Shown: piece by piece, positions 43,770 to 52,550 of the stretch
Layout of the letters: each line of letters begins with the position of its first letter
Position numbering within the stretch: position 1 is the first letter of the stretch
The notes under the pieces: model-generated
What the model saw: only the letters and a program-made list of their open reading frames with translations
Told to the model about the DNA's origin: nothing
The model's database searches: none
Position numbers and translations under genes: made by a program
DNA from: Stappia indica
Lineage (GTDB): Bacteria; Pseudomonadota; Alphaproteobacteria; Rhizobiales; Stappiaceae
Direction of reading: 5' to 3'
NCBI RefSeq assembly: GCF_001696535.1
Contig: NZ_MBQE01000002.1
Span: 659,177-723,176, forward strand
DNA: 64,000 nt

Positions 43770-44954
43770 ATGCCGGCCACCGAACTTCCGTTTTCCGACG
43801 CGGAATTCTCCAGGCGACTCGAAAAGGTGCGCAAGGAAATGCGCGAGCGGGACATCGACGTCCTGTTCGTCGAGGACCCTGCCAACATGGCCTGGCTGAC
43901 CGGGTATGACGGCTGGTCGTTCTACGTCCACCAGGGTGTTCTCGTCTTCCACGACGCAGCCCCCCTGTGGTGGGGACGCCGGCAGGACGCCAACGGAGCG
44001 GTGCGCACCGTGTGGATGCCGGACGAGCGCGTCGCCTTCTATCCGGACCACTATGTGCAGTCGAACGTCCGTCATCCGATGCAGACGCTGGCGGAGCTGA
44101 TCCGCGAGGCCGGGCTCGGCAAGGCCCGCATCGGCGTGGAGCTGGAGAACTACTACTTTTCGGCCAAGGCCTTCCTCACCTTGCAGGAAGAACTGCCGCA
44201 GGCGAGTTTCGTCGACGCGACAGCGCTGGTGAACTGGCAGCGTGCGGTGAAGTCCGACGAGGAACTGGTGTTCATGCGCCGGGCCGCGCGGATTTCGGAG
44301 AAGATCATCGACGGCATCTTCGACCGGATCCATCCCGGCATGCGCAAGACGGATCTCGTTGCCGACATCTACGCCGACGCGATCCGCGGCACGGAGGATG
44401 CCTGGGGCGACTATCCCTCGATCGTTCCCCTGCTGCCGAGCGGATCGGATGCGGCGGCACCCCACCTGACCTGGGACGGGCGGCACATTGCCGCCGATAC
44501 GGCGACGTTCTTCGAGATCGCCGGCTGCTACCGGCGCTACCACGTGCCGTTCTGCCGGACGGTCTATCTCGGCAAGCCGCCGGAGTTCCTGCTGGATGCG
44601 GAAAAGGCGCTGGTCGAGGGCCTGGAGGCGGGTCTGGAAGCGGCGCGTGCGGGCAACCGGGCGTGCGACATCGCAGAGGCGCTGGGCGCTCCGCTGGAGC
44701 GTGCCGGCATCGACCGTGCCGCGCGCTGCGGCTATCCGATCGGCGTGTCCTACCCGCCGGACTGGGGCGAGCGGACGATCTCGCTGCGCCCGGGCGACGA
44801 CACGGTGCTGGAAGCAGGCATGACCTTCCACTTCATGCCGGGTCTGTGGATGGACAATTGGGGCCTCGAGATCACCGAGAGCATCCTGATCCGCGAAGAC
44901 GGCCCGGCGGAGTGCCTGTGCAACCGTCCGCGTGCGCTCTTCGTCAAAGACTGA
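43770..44954 (+). CDS. doeA: Ectoine hydrolase DoeA (EutD, M24-fold)
   Basis: 394 residues, the size of Halomonas DoeA (399). The N-terminal part carries MAWLTGYDGWSFYVHQGVLV, WWGRRQDANGAVRTVW and FYPDHYVQS, which are characteristic of ectoine hydrolases. The C-terminal pita-bread domain includes YPIGVSYPPDWGE and FMPGLWMDNWGLEITES. DoeA hydrolyses ectoine to N-acetyl-L-2,4-diaminobutyrate. The ATG at 43770 has GAGGAG 8 nt upstream; a GTG at 43761 is less likely. It is cotranscribed with the M20 deacetylase gene 18 bp downstream. Confidence 0.92.
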   Translation: MPATELPFSDAEFSRRLEKVRKEMRERDIDVLFVEDPANMAWLTGYDGWSFYVHQGVLVFHDAAPLWWGRRQDANGAVRTVWMPDERVAFYPDHYVQSNVRHPMQTLAELIREAGLGKARIGVELENYYFSAKAFLTLQEELPQASFVDATALVNWQRAVKSDEELVFMRRAARISEKIIDGIFDRIHPGMRKTDLVADIYADAIRGTEDAWGDYPSIVPLLPSGSDAAAPHLTWDGRHIAADTATFFEIAGCYRRYHVPFCRTVYLGKPPEFLLDAEKALVEGLEAGLEAARAGNRACDIAEALGAPLERAGIDRAARCGYPIGVSYPPDWGERTISLRPGDDTVLEAGMTFHFMPGLWMDNWGLEITESILIREDGPAECLCNRPRALFVKD

Positions 44955-44972
44955 AGCGGCAGGCAGACCGGC

Positions 44973-46136
44973 ATGGCACTGATCGACGACACCAAGACCC
45001 TGCTCGGTGAGCTGATCTCCTTCGCCACCGTTTCGAGCGACGGCAATCTGGAGCTCATAGCCTGGGCCGCAGACCGGCTGGGAGATCTAGGCGCCGAGAC
45101 CCGGGTGATGGTCGACGAGACCGGAAGCAAGGCCAACCTGTTCGCGACCATCGGTCCGAACGAGGATGGCGGCATCGTGCTCTCCGGCCATAGCGATGTG
45201 GTGCCGGTGGCGGATCAGGACTGGTCGTCCGATCCGTTCCGCATGCGCGAGGCGGACGGGTTGCTCTACGGGCGCGGTGCCTGCGACATGAAGGGGTTCA
45301 TCGCCGCCGTTCTGGCGACGGCCCCACTCTTCGCCGCGTCGAAGCTTTCGCGGCCGGTGCATATCTGTCTGACTTACGATGAGGAGGTGGGCTGTCTCGG
45401 CGCGCGCAAGCTGGTGAGCGAGCTGCCCGGCATGGGCGTGCGGCCGGCGCTTGCGGTGATCGGCGAGCCCACCGAAATGCGGATCATCGAGGGGCACAAG
45501 GGCTGCTGCGAGTACACCACGACATTCCGCGGTCTGGAGGGCCATGGTTCCGTCCCCGATGCCGGCGTCAACGCGGTTGAATATGCCCTGCGCTACGGCA
45601 TGCGGCTGATGGAGCTGAAGGAGCAGTTGAAGGGGAGGGCGCCTGCGGCCAGCCGCTTCGACCCGCCCTGGACGACGCTGCAGCTCGGGCGGCTCGTCGG
45701 CGGAGTGGCGCACAACGTCATCCCCGGGCTCGCCAGCCTCGACTGGGAGATGCGCCCCGTCACCGAGGCCGACCGTGCCTATGTGTGCGAGGCCATCGAT
45801 GCCTATGTCCACGACGAGCTGCTGCCGGCCATGCGCGCCGTGCACCCGCAAGCTTCGATACGCCGCGAGGTGGTGGGCGAAGTCGCGGGATTGGAACCGG
45901 TGGACGACAACGAGGCGCGCCGCATCGTCGCCGAACTGACGGGCGCCAATGGTGCCGATGTCGTCTCCTTCGGGACGGAGGCGGGCCTGTTCCAGCAGCT
46001 GGGAATGTCGGTCGTCGTCTGCGGCCCGGGCTCGATCGCGCAGGCCCACAAGCCGGACGAGTTCGTATCCCTCGATCAGCTCGGGGCCTGTCTGGCGATG
46101 CTGGAGCGCCTGGCCGGGCGGCTCAGCGCTTCCTAG
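44973..46136 (+). CDS. ArgE/DapE-type M20 deacetylase, probable N-acetyl-diaminobutyrate deacetylase
   Basis: 387 residues of the M20 family, closest in pattern to acetylornithine deacetylase ArgE. Metal residues lie in VLSGHSDVVPV, LYGRGACDMKGF and LTYDEEVGCLG, and in the C-terminal AQAHKPDEFV. N-acetyl-diaminobutyrate is one methylene shorter than N-acetylornithine. This gene therefore probably fills the deacetylase step normally done by the unrelated AstE-like DoeB/EutE, which is not found here. That role is inferred from position directly after doeA. Confidence 0.82.
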   Translation: MALIDDTKTLLGELISFATVSSDGNLELIAWAADRLGDLGAETRVMVDETGSKANLFATIGPNEDGGIVLSGHSDVVPVADQDWSSDPFRMREADGLLYGRGACDMKGFIAAVLATAPLFAASKLSRPVHICLTYDEEVGCLGARKLVSELPGMGVRPALAVIGEPTEMRIIEGHKGCCEYTTTFRGLEGHGSVPDAGVNAVEYALRYGMRLMELKEQLKGRAPAASRFDPPWTTLQLGRLVGGVAHNVIPGLASLDWEMRPVTEADRAYVCEAIDAYVHDELLPAMRAVHPQASIRREVVGEVAGLEPVDDNEARRIVAELTGANGADVVSFGTEAGLFQQLGMSVVVCGPGSIAQAHKPDEFVSLDQLGACLAMLERLAGRLSAS

Positions 46137-46156
46137 GCTGCACAACGCTCCTCTGC

Positions 46157-46903
46157 TCAGGACGATGAGCCGGGCTCGGTTGCGACCGAGAGGCTGACGC
46201 GGTCCGCGGCAAAGCGGCTGTGGCTGGCCTGGATCGGGTGCCCCTGCGCATCCACGTTGATCGAACGGGTGAGCAGGACCACGGCACCGGGCTGCAGGGC
46301 AAGGTCCGCCCGGTCGGAGGCGGTGGCCGGGGCTGCCGAAATCTCCGTCGACTGGCGCACATAATCGGCGACGCCGCAGGCCGCCAGCGCCCGCGTGATC
46401 GAGCCCTCCCGGCGATAGGCCTCGGGCAAGCGGGCGAATCGTTCCGCGTCGAACCAGTGTACGGCGCGGGACAGGGGGACCCCGTCCGCCTCGCCCAGCG
46501 TTTCGAGCCGGAGCAGTGAGGCCCCCTCGGCGAGCCGCAATTGAGCCGCAAGTTCGGGTGTCGCGCGTTCCTGCGAGACGCCGACAAGGCGCGTGACGGC
46601 CTGAGCCACCTGGCCGCCGAGGCCGGCGGAAAAGCGGGTTCGGGTTCCGATCGGGTAGGTGACGCGGCGGCGCGGGACGATGGTGGTGCCGCGCCCCTGC
46701 ACGGTCTCCACGACGCCTTCCCGGGCAAGAGCCGCCAAGGCCTGCCGTACCGTGTGGCGGTTGACGTCGAAGCGCGCGGCCAGCACCGCCTCGGTCGGCA
46801 GGCGCCCCGTGTCGTCATGGTCGCCATTGCCGATAGCAGCGCGAATTTCGTCGGCGATCTGCCGCCACAGGGCGACCCCCGTCTGCCGTTCAATTCCGCT
46901 CAT
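46157..46903 (-). CDS. phnF: GntR-family (UTRA) regulator PhnF
   Basis: 248 residues. An N-terminal GntR winged helix (LPTEAVLAARFDVNRHTVRQ, REGVVETVQGRGTTI) is followed by a UTRA effector domain (from about 100, with RLETLGEADGVPLSRAVHWF). PhnF represses C-P lyase genes. It is divergent from phnG across 324 bp that contain a matching palindrome. It ends 20 bp from the convergent M20 deacetylase gene. Confidence 0.9.
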   Translation of the reverse strand: MSGIERQTGVALWRQIADEIRAAIGNGDHDDTGRLPTEAVLAARFDVNRHTVRQALAALAREGVVETVQGRGTTIVPRRRVTYPIGTRTRFSAGLGGQVAQAVTRLVGVSQERATPELAAQLRLAEGASLLRLETLGEADGVPLSRAVHWFDAERFARLPEAYRREGSITRALAACGVADYVRQSTEISAAPATASDRADLALQPGAVVLLTRSINVDAQGHPIQASHSRFAADRVSLSVATEPGSSS

Positions 46904-46986
46904 GCGTGTCCCTTCGCCGCCGCTTCGGCCCTCGCTCTTCTAGCAAGGCCGGGCGCTGACAGCCAACAACTGTCGGGCATGTGCTT

Positions 46987-47034
46987 GCCCATGCCCATGC
47001 TCAGGCCCAGGCCCAGGCTCAGGCTCAGGCCCAA
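46987..47034 (+). repeat. Hexanucleotide tandem repeat
   Basis: Eight consecutive six-base units of the pattern GCYCAK, with variants GCCCAT, GCTCAG, GCCCAG and a terminal GCCCAA. They lie in the phnF-phnG intergenic region, upstream of the Pho box. Copy number of such repeats can change by slippage. No protein is supported here although one frame reads as an Ala-His/Gln repeat. Confidence 0.8.
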
Positions 47035-47055
47035 GGGAGAGGGGGCGGGCCGGCG

Positions 47056-47121
47056 CTGTCATGCCGTCGTCACGCGGAACTTGTAGGCTCCATTCTGTCG
47101 GTTGTCTATAATACTAGACAA
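47056..47121 (+). promoter_or_regulatory. phnG promoter with Pho-box-like repeat and PhnF operator
   Basis: CTGTCAT (47056-47062) is followed 11 bp on by TCGTCAC (47067-47073), resembling a degenerate Pho box. Downstream, TTGTCTA (47102-47108) and TAGACAA (47115-47121) form a perfect 7-bp inverted repeat with a 6-bp spacer, consistent with a GntR/PhnF operator. An exact TATAAT (47107-47112) lies inside it, so repressor binding would cover the -10 element. There is no good -35, as expected for a PhoB-activated promoter. The leader to phnG is about 109 nt. Confidence 0.7.
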
Positions 47122-47227
47122 ATATGGATGGCGGGTGTAGTCAGCCTGGAGCTCGAAGGGCATGCCGCCGCGGTTGCGGAGACGGGCAATCCTTCAGGCA
47201 AGTGTGAATTCAGCAACGGAGCGGCAG

Positions 47228-47695
47228 ATGGCGGAAGCTGAAACGCAAAGCGAGGCGGGGTCTGGCCTCAAGCGGCTGATGGACGTGCTGGCGGCCTCCC
47301 CCGGCGTGGAGATTGCGGCCTGCGCGGCGGCGCTCGGCGACCTGCCGGAAGCAATGCCGGTGCGCGGGCCGGAGATCGGCCTGGTCATGGTGCGCGGCCG
47401 CATCGGCGGGGACGGCGCTCCGTTCAACCTCGGCGAGGCGGCGGTGACACGGGCCACCGTCCGGCTCGCCGGCGGCACTGTCGGTCATGCCTATGCGCTC
47501 GGTCAGGATCGGGCGAAGGCGCGCCTTTGTGCAGTGCTTGCCGCGATGTGGAGCGAGGGCGCGCGCCGCGACGATATCGAGGCGCAGGTGCTCACGCCGC
47601 TGGCTGCGGCACGCGCGGAGGAAGTCTCCCGCGTCAAGCGTGAGGCCGCCGCCACTCGCGTCGACTTCTTCACCATGGTCCGGGGAGACGACTGA
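47228..47695 (+). CDS. phnG: C-P lyase subunit PhnG
   Basis: 155 residues, typical of PhnG. Recognisable family segments are GPEIGLVMVRGRIGGDGAPF, NLGEAAVTRATVRL and VGHAYALGQDRAKARLCAV. PhnG is part of the PhnGHIJ core, which with PhnI couples alkylphosphonate to ATP. The start at 47228 is chosen over an upstream in-frame start. Its stop shares one base with the phnH start. Confidence 0.93.
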   Translation: MAEAETQSEAGSGLKRLMDVLAASPGVEIAACAAALGDLPEAMPVRGPEIGLVMVRGRIGGDGAPFNLGEAAVTRATVRLAGGTVGHAYALGQDRAKARLCAVLAAMWSEGARRDDIEAQVLTPLAAARAEEVSRVKREAAATRVDFFTMVRGDD

Positions 47696-48321
47696 TGTCC
47701 GAAGCCCTTCTTTCCACGGTTGCCGTCTCCGGCGGCTTCGACGATCCGGTTTTCCAGGCGCAGGCCGTCTTTCGCGCCCTGATGGATGCGATGGCCCGCC
47801 CTGGCACCGTTCATGATCTTCCCGTCTCCATCGCACCGCCCGCGCCGCTGGGGCAGGGCTCCGGTGCAGTGGCGCTGGCGATATGCGATCCCGACACCCC
47901 GGTCTGGCTCGGCGAAGGAGCCGACAGCGAGAGCGTGCGGGCCTGGCTGTCCTTCCAGTGCGGCGCGCCGGTGGCGCGCGATGCCGATAGGTCGGCTTTC
48001 GCCTTCGCAAGGGGCACGAACATGCCGGCAATGGACGCCTTTGCCATCGGAACGCAGGAATATCCCGACCGCTCGACGACGCTGGTGGTCGAGGTGGAGG
48101 CGCTGGAAGGCGGCGTGCGTCTGAGGCTGGACGGCCCCGGTATCGACGGTCAGCGGGTCGTGGGGCCGGTCGGTCTGCCGGAAGATTTCGTGGCTCAACG
48201 CGCCGCGAACCGGGCGCTCTTTCCGCGCGGTGTCGATGTCGTGCTCGTCGCGGGGCTGCGCATGATGGCGCTGCCGCGCAGCACGGTCGTATCCCATGTC
48301 AACGAGACGGAGGCGGGCTGA
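47695..48321 (+). CDS. phnH: C-P lyase subunit PhnH
   Basis: 208 residues, in the expected size range. PhnH features include GGFDDPVFQAQAVFRALMDA at the N-terminus, ARPGTVHDLP, and the C-terminal NRALFPRGVDVVLVAGLRM. PhnH forms the homodimer at the centre of the C-P lyase core complex. The start overlaps the phnG stop (TGATG) and the end overlaps phnI by one base, so translation is coupled. Confidence 0.95.
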   Translation: MSEALLSTVAVSGGFDDPVFQAQAVFRALMDAMARPGTVHDLPVSIAPPAPLGQGSGAVALAICDPDTPVWLGEGADSESVRAWLSFQCGAPVARDADRSAFAFARGTNMPAMDAFAIGTQEYPDRSTTLVVEVEALEGGVRLRLDGPGIDGQRVVGPVGLPEDFVAQRAANRALFPRGVDVVLVAGLRMMALPRSTVVSHVNETEAG

Positions 48322-49439
48322 TGTATGTCGCAGTAAAGGGCGGCGAGGCGGCCATCGCCAACGCCCACAAGATGCTGGCCGACCGTCGTCGCGGCGACCG
48401 GTCCCTTCCCTCGATCACCGTCGAACAGCTCGTCGAGCAACTGGCGCTGGCCGTCGACCGGGTGATGGCGGAAGCCTCGCTCTACGCGCCCGAGCTTGCC
48501 GCACTGGCCGTCAAGCAGGCGCGGGGTGACATGATCGAGGCGATCTTCCTGCTGCGCGCCTACCGCACGACCCTGCCGCGCTTCGGTGCCTCGCTGCCGG
48601 TCGAGACCGGCGACATGGTTGCCGAGCGGCGGGTTTCGGCCACCTACAAGGATCTGCCCGGCGGGCAGGTTCTCGGCCCGACCTTCGACTACACGCATCG
48701 CTTGCTCGATCCTGCCCTTGCCGGCGACGAGACGGTGGCGCCGGCCCCGGCGCGCGAAAGCGAAGGCGAGCCGCTGACCCGTGTCTCCGACATTCTGGCG
48801 CAGGAAGACCTGATCGAGCGGGCCTATTCGGGAGACCCGGCCGAGATGCCTCAGGAACCCTCCGGCGACCTGACGCGCGAGCCGATGGAGTTTCCGATGG
48901 CGCGCGATCTGCGCCTTCAGGCTCTTGCGCGCGGCGATGAGGGCTTTCTGCTGGCTCTCGGCTATTCCACCCAGCGCGGCTACGGGCGCACGCATCCCTT
49001 CGCCGGCGAGATCCGCATCGGCGAGGTCGAGGTCGAGATCGACGTGCCCGAGCTCGGTTTTGCCGTCTCGCTCGGCCGCATCCGCGTGACCGAATGCCAG
49101 ATGGTCAACCAGTTCGCCGGTTCGGCGAAGCTGCCGCCGCAGTTCACCCGCGGCTATGGCCTGGTGTTCGGCCAGTCGGAGCGCAAGGCGATGGCGATGG
49201 CACTCGTCGACCGGTCGCTGCGCGCCGGCGAGCTGGGCGAGGACCGCGTTGCCCCGGCGCAGGACGAGGAATTCGTGATCTCCCATGCCGACAACGTCCA
49301 GGCGACGGGCTTCGTCGAGCATCTGAAACTGCCGCATTACGTCGACTTCCAGGCGGAGCTGGATCTCGTCCGCCGGATGCGGGCCGAGTTCGAGGCGCGG
49401 CAGACACGCGAAAGCGACACGCAGGAGGCTGCCGAATGA
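48321..49439 (+). CDS. phnI: C-P lyase subunit PhnI
   Basis: 372 residues (E. coli 354). MYVAVKGGEAAIANAHKMLA is the standard PhnI N-terminus; LGYSTQRGYGRTHPFAGEIR and ECQMVNQFAGSAKLPPQFTR are diagnostic. PhnI acts as the nucleosidase that, with PhnG, H and L, attaches phosphonate to the ribose of ATP. The C-terminus EFVISHADNVQATGFVEHLK is intact. It overlaps phnJ by ATGA. Confidence 0.96.
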   Translation: MYVAVKGGEAAIANAHKMLADRRRGDRSLPSITVEQLVEQLALAVDRVMAEASLYAPELAALAVKQARGDMIEAIFLLRAYRTTLPRFGASLPVETGDMVAERRVSATYKDLPGGQVLGPTFDYTHRLLDPALAGDETVAPAPARESEGEPLTRVSDILAQEDLIERAYSGDPAEMPQEPSGDLTREPMEFPMARDLRLQALARGDEGFLLALGYSTQRGYGRTHPFAGEIRIGEVEVEIDVPELGFAVSLGRIRVTECQMVNQFAGSAKLPPQFTRGYGLVFGQSERKAMAMALVDRSLRAGELGEDRVAPAQDEEFVISHADNVQATGFVEHLKLPHYVDFQAELDLVRRMRAEFEARQTRESDTQEAAE

Positions 49440-50365
49440 GCGCCGCAACCGCACTCGGCGAGGACCTCGCCACCTACAATTTCGCCTATCTGGACGAGCA
49501 GACGAAGCGGATGATCCGCCGGGCGATTCTCAAGGCCATCGCCATTCCCGGATACCAGGTGCCCTTTGCCAGCCGCGAGATGCCGATGCCCTATGGCTGG
49601 GGCACCGGCGGGGTGCAGGTGACCGCCTCGATCCTTGGGCCGCAGGACGTCCTGAAGGTCATCGACCAGGGGGCGGACGACACCACCAATGCAGTGTCGA
49701 TCCGCGCGTTCTTCCAGAAGGTCGCCAGCGTCGCGGTGACCACGAAAACGCGCGAGGCGACGATCATCCAGACGCGCCACCGCATCCCGGAAGAGAAGCT
49801 GCAGGCCGGTCAGGTGCTGGTCTACCAGGTGCCGATCCCCGAGCCGCTGCGCTTTCTCGAGCCGCGCGAGACCGAAACGCGCAAGATGCATGCGCTCGAG
49901 GAATACGGCCTGATGCACGTCAAGCTGTACGAGGATATCGCCCGTCACGGCCATATCGCGACCACCTATGCCTATCCGGTGCTGGTGTCGGGTCGCTATG
50001 TGATGGATCCCTCGCCGACGCCCAAGTTCGACAATCCGAAGATGGACATGAGCGAGGCGCTGCAGCTGTTCGGCGCGGGCCGCGAGAAGCGGATCTATGC
50101 CATTCCGCCGCACACAAGGGTGGTCAGCCTCGATTTCGAGGACCATCCCTTCGAGATCCAGACATTCGACGAGCCCTGCGCCCTGTGCGGCGCCGAGGGC
50201 GTCTATCTCGACGAGGTGATCCTCGACGATCGCGGCGGGCGGATGTTCGTCTGCTCGGACACCGACCATTGCGAAGACCGCCGCGCGGCCGGCCATCGCG
50301 GCAGCATGTCGCCGGACGAGGCCTATGCGGGCCATGGCAAGGGTGAAGGGGAGGCAGCGCGATGA
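49436..50365 (+). CDS. phnJ: C-P lyase radical-SAM subunit PhnJ
   Basis: 309 residues. The catalytic Cys set is complete with correct spacing: C248 and C251 (CALC), C273 (FVCSD) bind the 4Fe-4S cluster, and C279 (DHCED) is the predicted thiyl-radical residue, as in E. coli C241/C244/C266/C272. PhnJ cleaves the carbon-phosphorus bond of ribose-1-phosphonate-5-phosphate. The start at 49436 overlaps the phnI stop. The enzyme should be functional on this evidence. Confidence 0.97.
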   Translation: MSAATALGEDLATYNFAYLDEQTKRMIRRAILKAIAIPGYQVPFASREMPMPYGWGTGGVQVTASILGPQDVLKVIDQGADDTTNAVSIRAFFQKVASVAVTTKTREATIIQTRHRIPEEKLQAGQVLVYQVPIPEPLRFLEPRETETRKMHALEEYGLMHVKLYEDIARHGHIATTYAYPVLVSGRYVMDPSPTPKFDNPKMDMSEALQLFGAGREKRIYAIPPHTRVVSLDFEDHPFEIQTFDEPCALCGAEGVYLDEVILDDRGGRMFVCSDTDHCEDRRAAGHRGSMSPDEAYAGHGKGEGEAAR

Positions 50366-51147
50366 CGATGCTGGATGAAACGCCGCTGCTGAGCGTTGCG
50401 GGACTGTCGCGCTACTACGGTGAGCGGGTCGGCTGCCGGGATGTCTCGTTCGAGGTCTATCCAGGCGAAGTGCTGGCCATCGTCGGTGAGAGCGGCTCGG
50501 GCAAGACGACGCTGCTCAACTGCATCTCGACACGGCTGGAGCCGAGTGCGGGCAGCGTCAGCTACCGCATGCGGGACGGCGAGAGCCGCGATCTCTATCG
50601 GATGAGCGAGGCCGAACGGCGCCTGTTGATGCGCACGGACTGGGGCTTTGTGCATCAGAACCCGGCGGACGGGCTGCGCATGACCGTGTCGGCCGGCGCC
50701 AATGTCGGCGAGCGGCTGATGGCCGTCGGCGAGCGCCACTACGGGCGTATCCGCGATACCGCCACCCACTGGCTGTCGCGGGTGGAGATCGCCGCCGACC
50801 GTATCGACGACCAGCCGCGCGCCTTTTCCGGCGGCATGCGCCAGCGGCTGCAGATCGCCCGAAACCTCGTGACCGGGCCGCGCCTCGTGTTCATGGACGA
50901 GCCGACCGGCGGTCTCGACGTGTCGGTTCAGGCGCGTCTGCTCGATCTGCTGCGCGGTCTCGTCAACGACCTCGGCCTTGCCGCCATCGTCGTCACCCAC
51001 GATCTCGCGGTTGCCCGGCTGCTGTCGCACCGGATGATCGTGATGAAGGACGGCCGGGTGGTCGAGGAAGGACTGACCGACCGGGTGCTCGACGATCCTC
51101 AGGCGCCCTACACCCAGCTTCTCGTCTCTTCCATTCTGCAGGTGTGA
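50362..51147 (+). CDS. phnK: C-P lyase ATP-binding protein PhnK
   Basis: 261 residues, ABC ATPase without a permease partner. Walker A is GESGSGKTTLLNC, the signature is FSGGMRQRLQIARNL, and Walker B is FMDEPTGGLDVS. The N-terminal GLSRYYGERVGCRDVSFEVY is PhnK-like. PhnK docks on PhnJ in the core complex and does not transport. The start overlaps the phnJ stop by ATGA. Confidence 0.94.
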   Translation: MTMLDETPLLSVAGLSRYYGERVGCRDVSFEVYPGEVLAIVGESGSGKTTLLNCISTRLEPSAGSVSYRMRDGESRDLYRMSEAERRLLMRTDWGFVHQNPADGLRMTVSAGANVGERLMAVGERHYGRIRDTATHWLSRVEIAADRIDDQPRAFSGGMRQRLQIARNLVTGPRLVFMDEPTGGLDVSVQARLLDLLRGLVNDLGLAAIVVTHDLAVARLLSHRMIVMKDGRVVEEGLTDRVLDDPQAPYTQLLVSSILQV

Positions 51148-51149
51148 CC

Positions 51150-51881
51150 ATGTCCGATCTCGTCAGCCGCGAAGCCGGCACCGTCGCCGTGCGGGCAAGT
51201 GCCCTGTCCAAGTCCTTCCGCATGCACCTGCAGGGCGGTCTCGAACTGCCGGTGGTGGAGGGGGCGTCCTTCGAGGTGCATGCCGGAGAATGCGTCGTGC
51301 TCGGCGGCCCGTCGGGCGCCGGCAAGAGCTCCATCCTCAAGATGCTCTATGGCAACTACGCCGCAACGGGCGGCGAGATCCTGATCCGCCACGGCGAGGC
51401 GATGGTCGATCTGGTTGCGGCCTCGCCGCGGCTGGTGCTGGCCATCCGCCGCGAAACCCTCGGCTATGTCAGCCAGTTCCTGCGCACCGTTCCACGCGTT
51501 GCGGCAATCGACGTGGTCGCCGAGCCGCTGGTTGCGCGCGGCATCGATGCAGCCACCGCGCGGGAGCGGGCTGCACGGACGCTCGAGCGGCTCAACCTGC
51601 CGCAGCGCCTCTGGCAGCTGCCGCCCGCGACTTTTTCCGGAGGCGAACAGCAGCGCGTGAACATCGCCCGCGGCTTCATCACCGATCATCCGGTGTTGCT
51701 GCTCGACGAGCCGACCGCCTCGCTCGACGCCGCCAACCGGCGCGTGGTGATCGAGATGATCGCTCAGAAGAAGGCGCAGGGCGTCGCGCAGATCGGCATC
51801 TTCCACGACGAGGAGGTGCGAGAGGCTGTCGCAGACCGGATCATCGACGTGCGCGGCTTCGGGCCGGCGCGCGCAGCCTGA
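51150..51881 (+). CDS. phnL: C-P lyase ATP-binding protein PhnL
   Basis: 243 residues. Walker A is [19 protein letters not shown], a PhnL-specific form; the signature is [15 protein letters not shown], and Walker B is [14 protein letters not shown]. PhnL is needed with PhnGHI for phosphonate activation and binds the PhnK-containing complex. ATG at 51150 has AGGTG 6 nt upstream; a GTG at 51144 overlapping the phnK stop is an alternative. Confidence 0.94.
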   Translation: MSDLVSREAGTVAVRASALSKSFRMHLQGGLELPVVEGASFEVHAGECVVLGGPSGAGKSSILKMLYGNYAATGGEILIRHGEAMVDLVAASPRLVLAIRRETLGYVSQFLRTVPRVAAIDVVAEPLVARGIDAATARERAARTLERLNLPQRLWQLPPATFSGGEQQRVNIARGFITDHPVLLLDEPTASLDAANRRVVIEMIAQKKAQGVAQIGIFHDEEVREAVADRIIDVRGFGPARAA

Positions 51882-51891
51882 GGGGCGGGGT

Positions 51892-52512
51892 ATGGCACGA
51901 CTTTCCGAAACTCCGTTCATCCATCCGACCGCCGAGGTCAGCGACTGCGAGTTCGGCCGCTACACCGAGGTGGACGCGCGGGTCAGCATCAGCGAGACCC
52001 GCATGGATGATTATTCCTATGTGATGCGCGACGCGATGATCTGGAACGCCGAGATCGGCAAGTTCGCGAACATCGCCGCCTGCGTGCGGATCAATGCCAC
52101 CCATCATCCGATGGAGCGAGCAACGCTGCACCATTTCACCTATCGGGCGAACGATTACTGGGACGACGCGGACCAGGAGGCCGACTTCTTCCGGCGGCGC
52201 CGGGCGCTGCGTGTGCGGATCGGTCACGACACATGGATCGGCCACGGTGCCACCATCCTGCCCGGCGTGTCCGTCGGCGACGGCGCGGTGATCGGATCGG
52301 GGGCCGTCGTGTCCCGCGATGTCGCGCCGTACACCATCGTCGGCGGCGTTCCCGCGCGGCTGATCCGGGAGCGGTTTCCGGCCGATGTCGTGGCACGCAT
52401 GCAGGCGCTTGCCTGGTGGAACTGGAGCCACGAACGCTTGCGCGAAACGCTCGAAGACTTTCGAAATCTCGATGCCCAGGCGTTTCTGGACCGTTACGGG
52501 GCAAGCCAGTGA
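51892..52512 (+). CDS. Phosphonate-associated hexapeptide acetyltransferase
   Basis: 206 residues with a left-handed beta-helix: imperfect hexapeptide repeats run through [20 protein letters not shown] and, later, [20 protein letters not shown]. The probable catalytic His lies in [16 protein letters not shown], as in xenobiotic (Vat-type) acetyltransferases. Close relatives are recurrent members of phn operons. It may acetylate aminoalkylphosphonates, in the manner of PhnO, but this is inference. It lies 10 bp after phnL. Confidence 0.85.
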   Translation: MARLSETPFIHPTAEVSDCEFGRYTEVDARVSISETRMDDYSYVMRDAMIWNAEIGKFANIAACVRINATHHPMERATLHHFTYRANDYWDDADQEADFFRRRRALRVRIGHDTWIGHGATILPGVSVGDGAVIGSGAVVSRDVAPYTIVGGVPARLIRERFPADVVARMQALAWWNWSHERLRETLEDFRNLDAQAFLDRYGASQ

Positions 52513-52550
52513 AGTCATGAGCCGGCACATTGCTTTTTCGGAGCCGGGAA

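Noticed and set aside
46987..47034. Possible CRISPR array
   Set aside because: Units are six bases with no spacers; it is a simple tandem repeat, and no cas gene is present.
46981..47241. Small open frame encoding an Ala-His/Ala-Gln repeat
   Set aside because: It is simply the translation of the hexanucleotide repeat and runs through the phnG promoter and PhnF operator.
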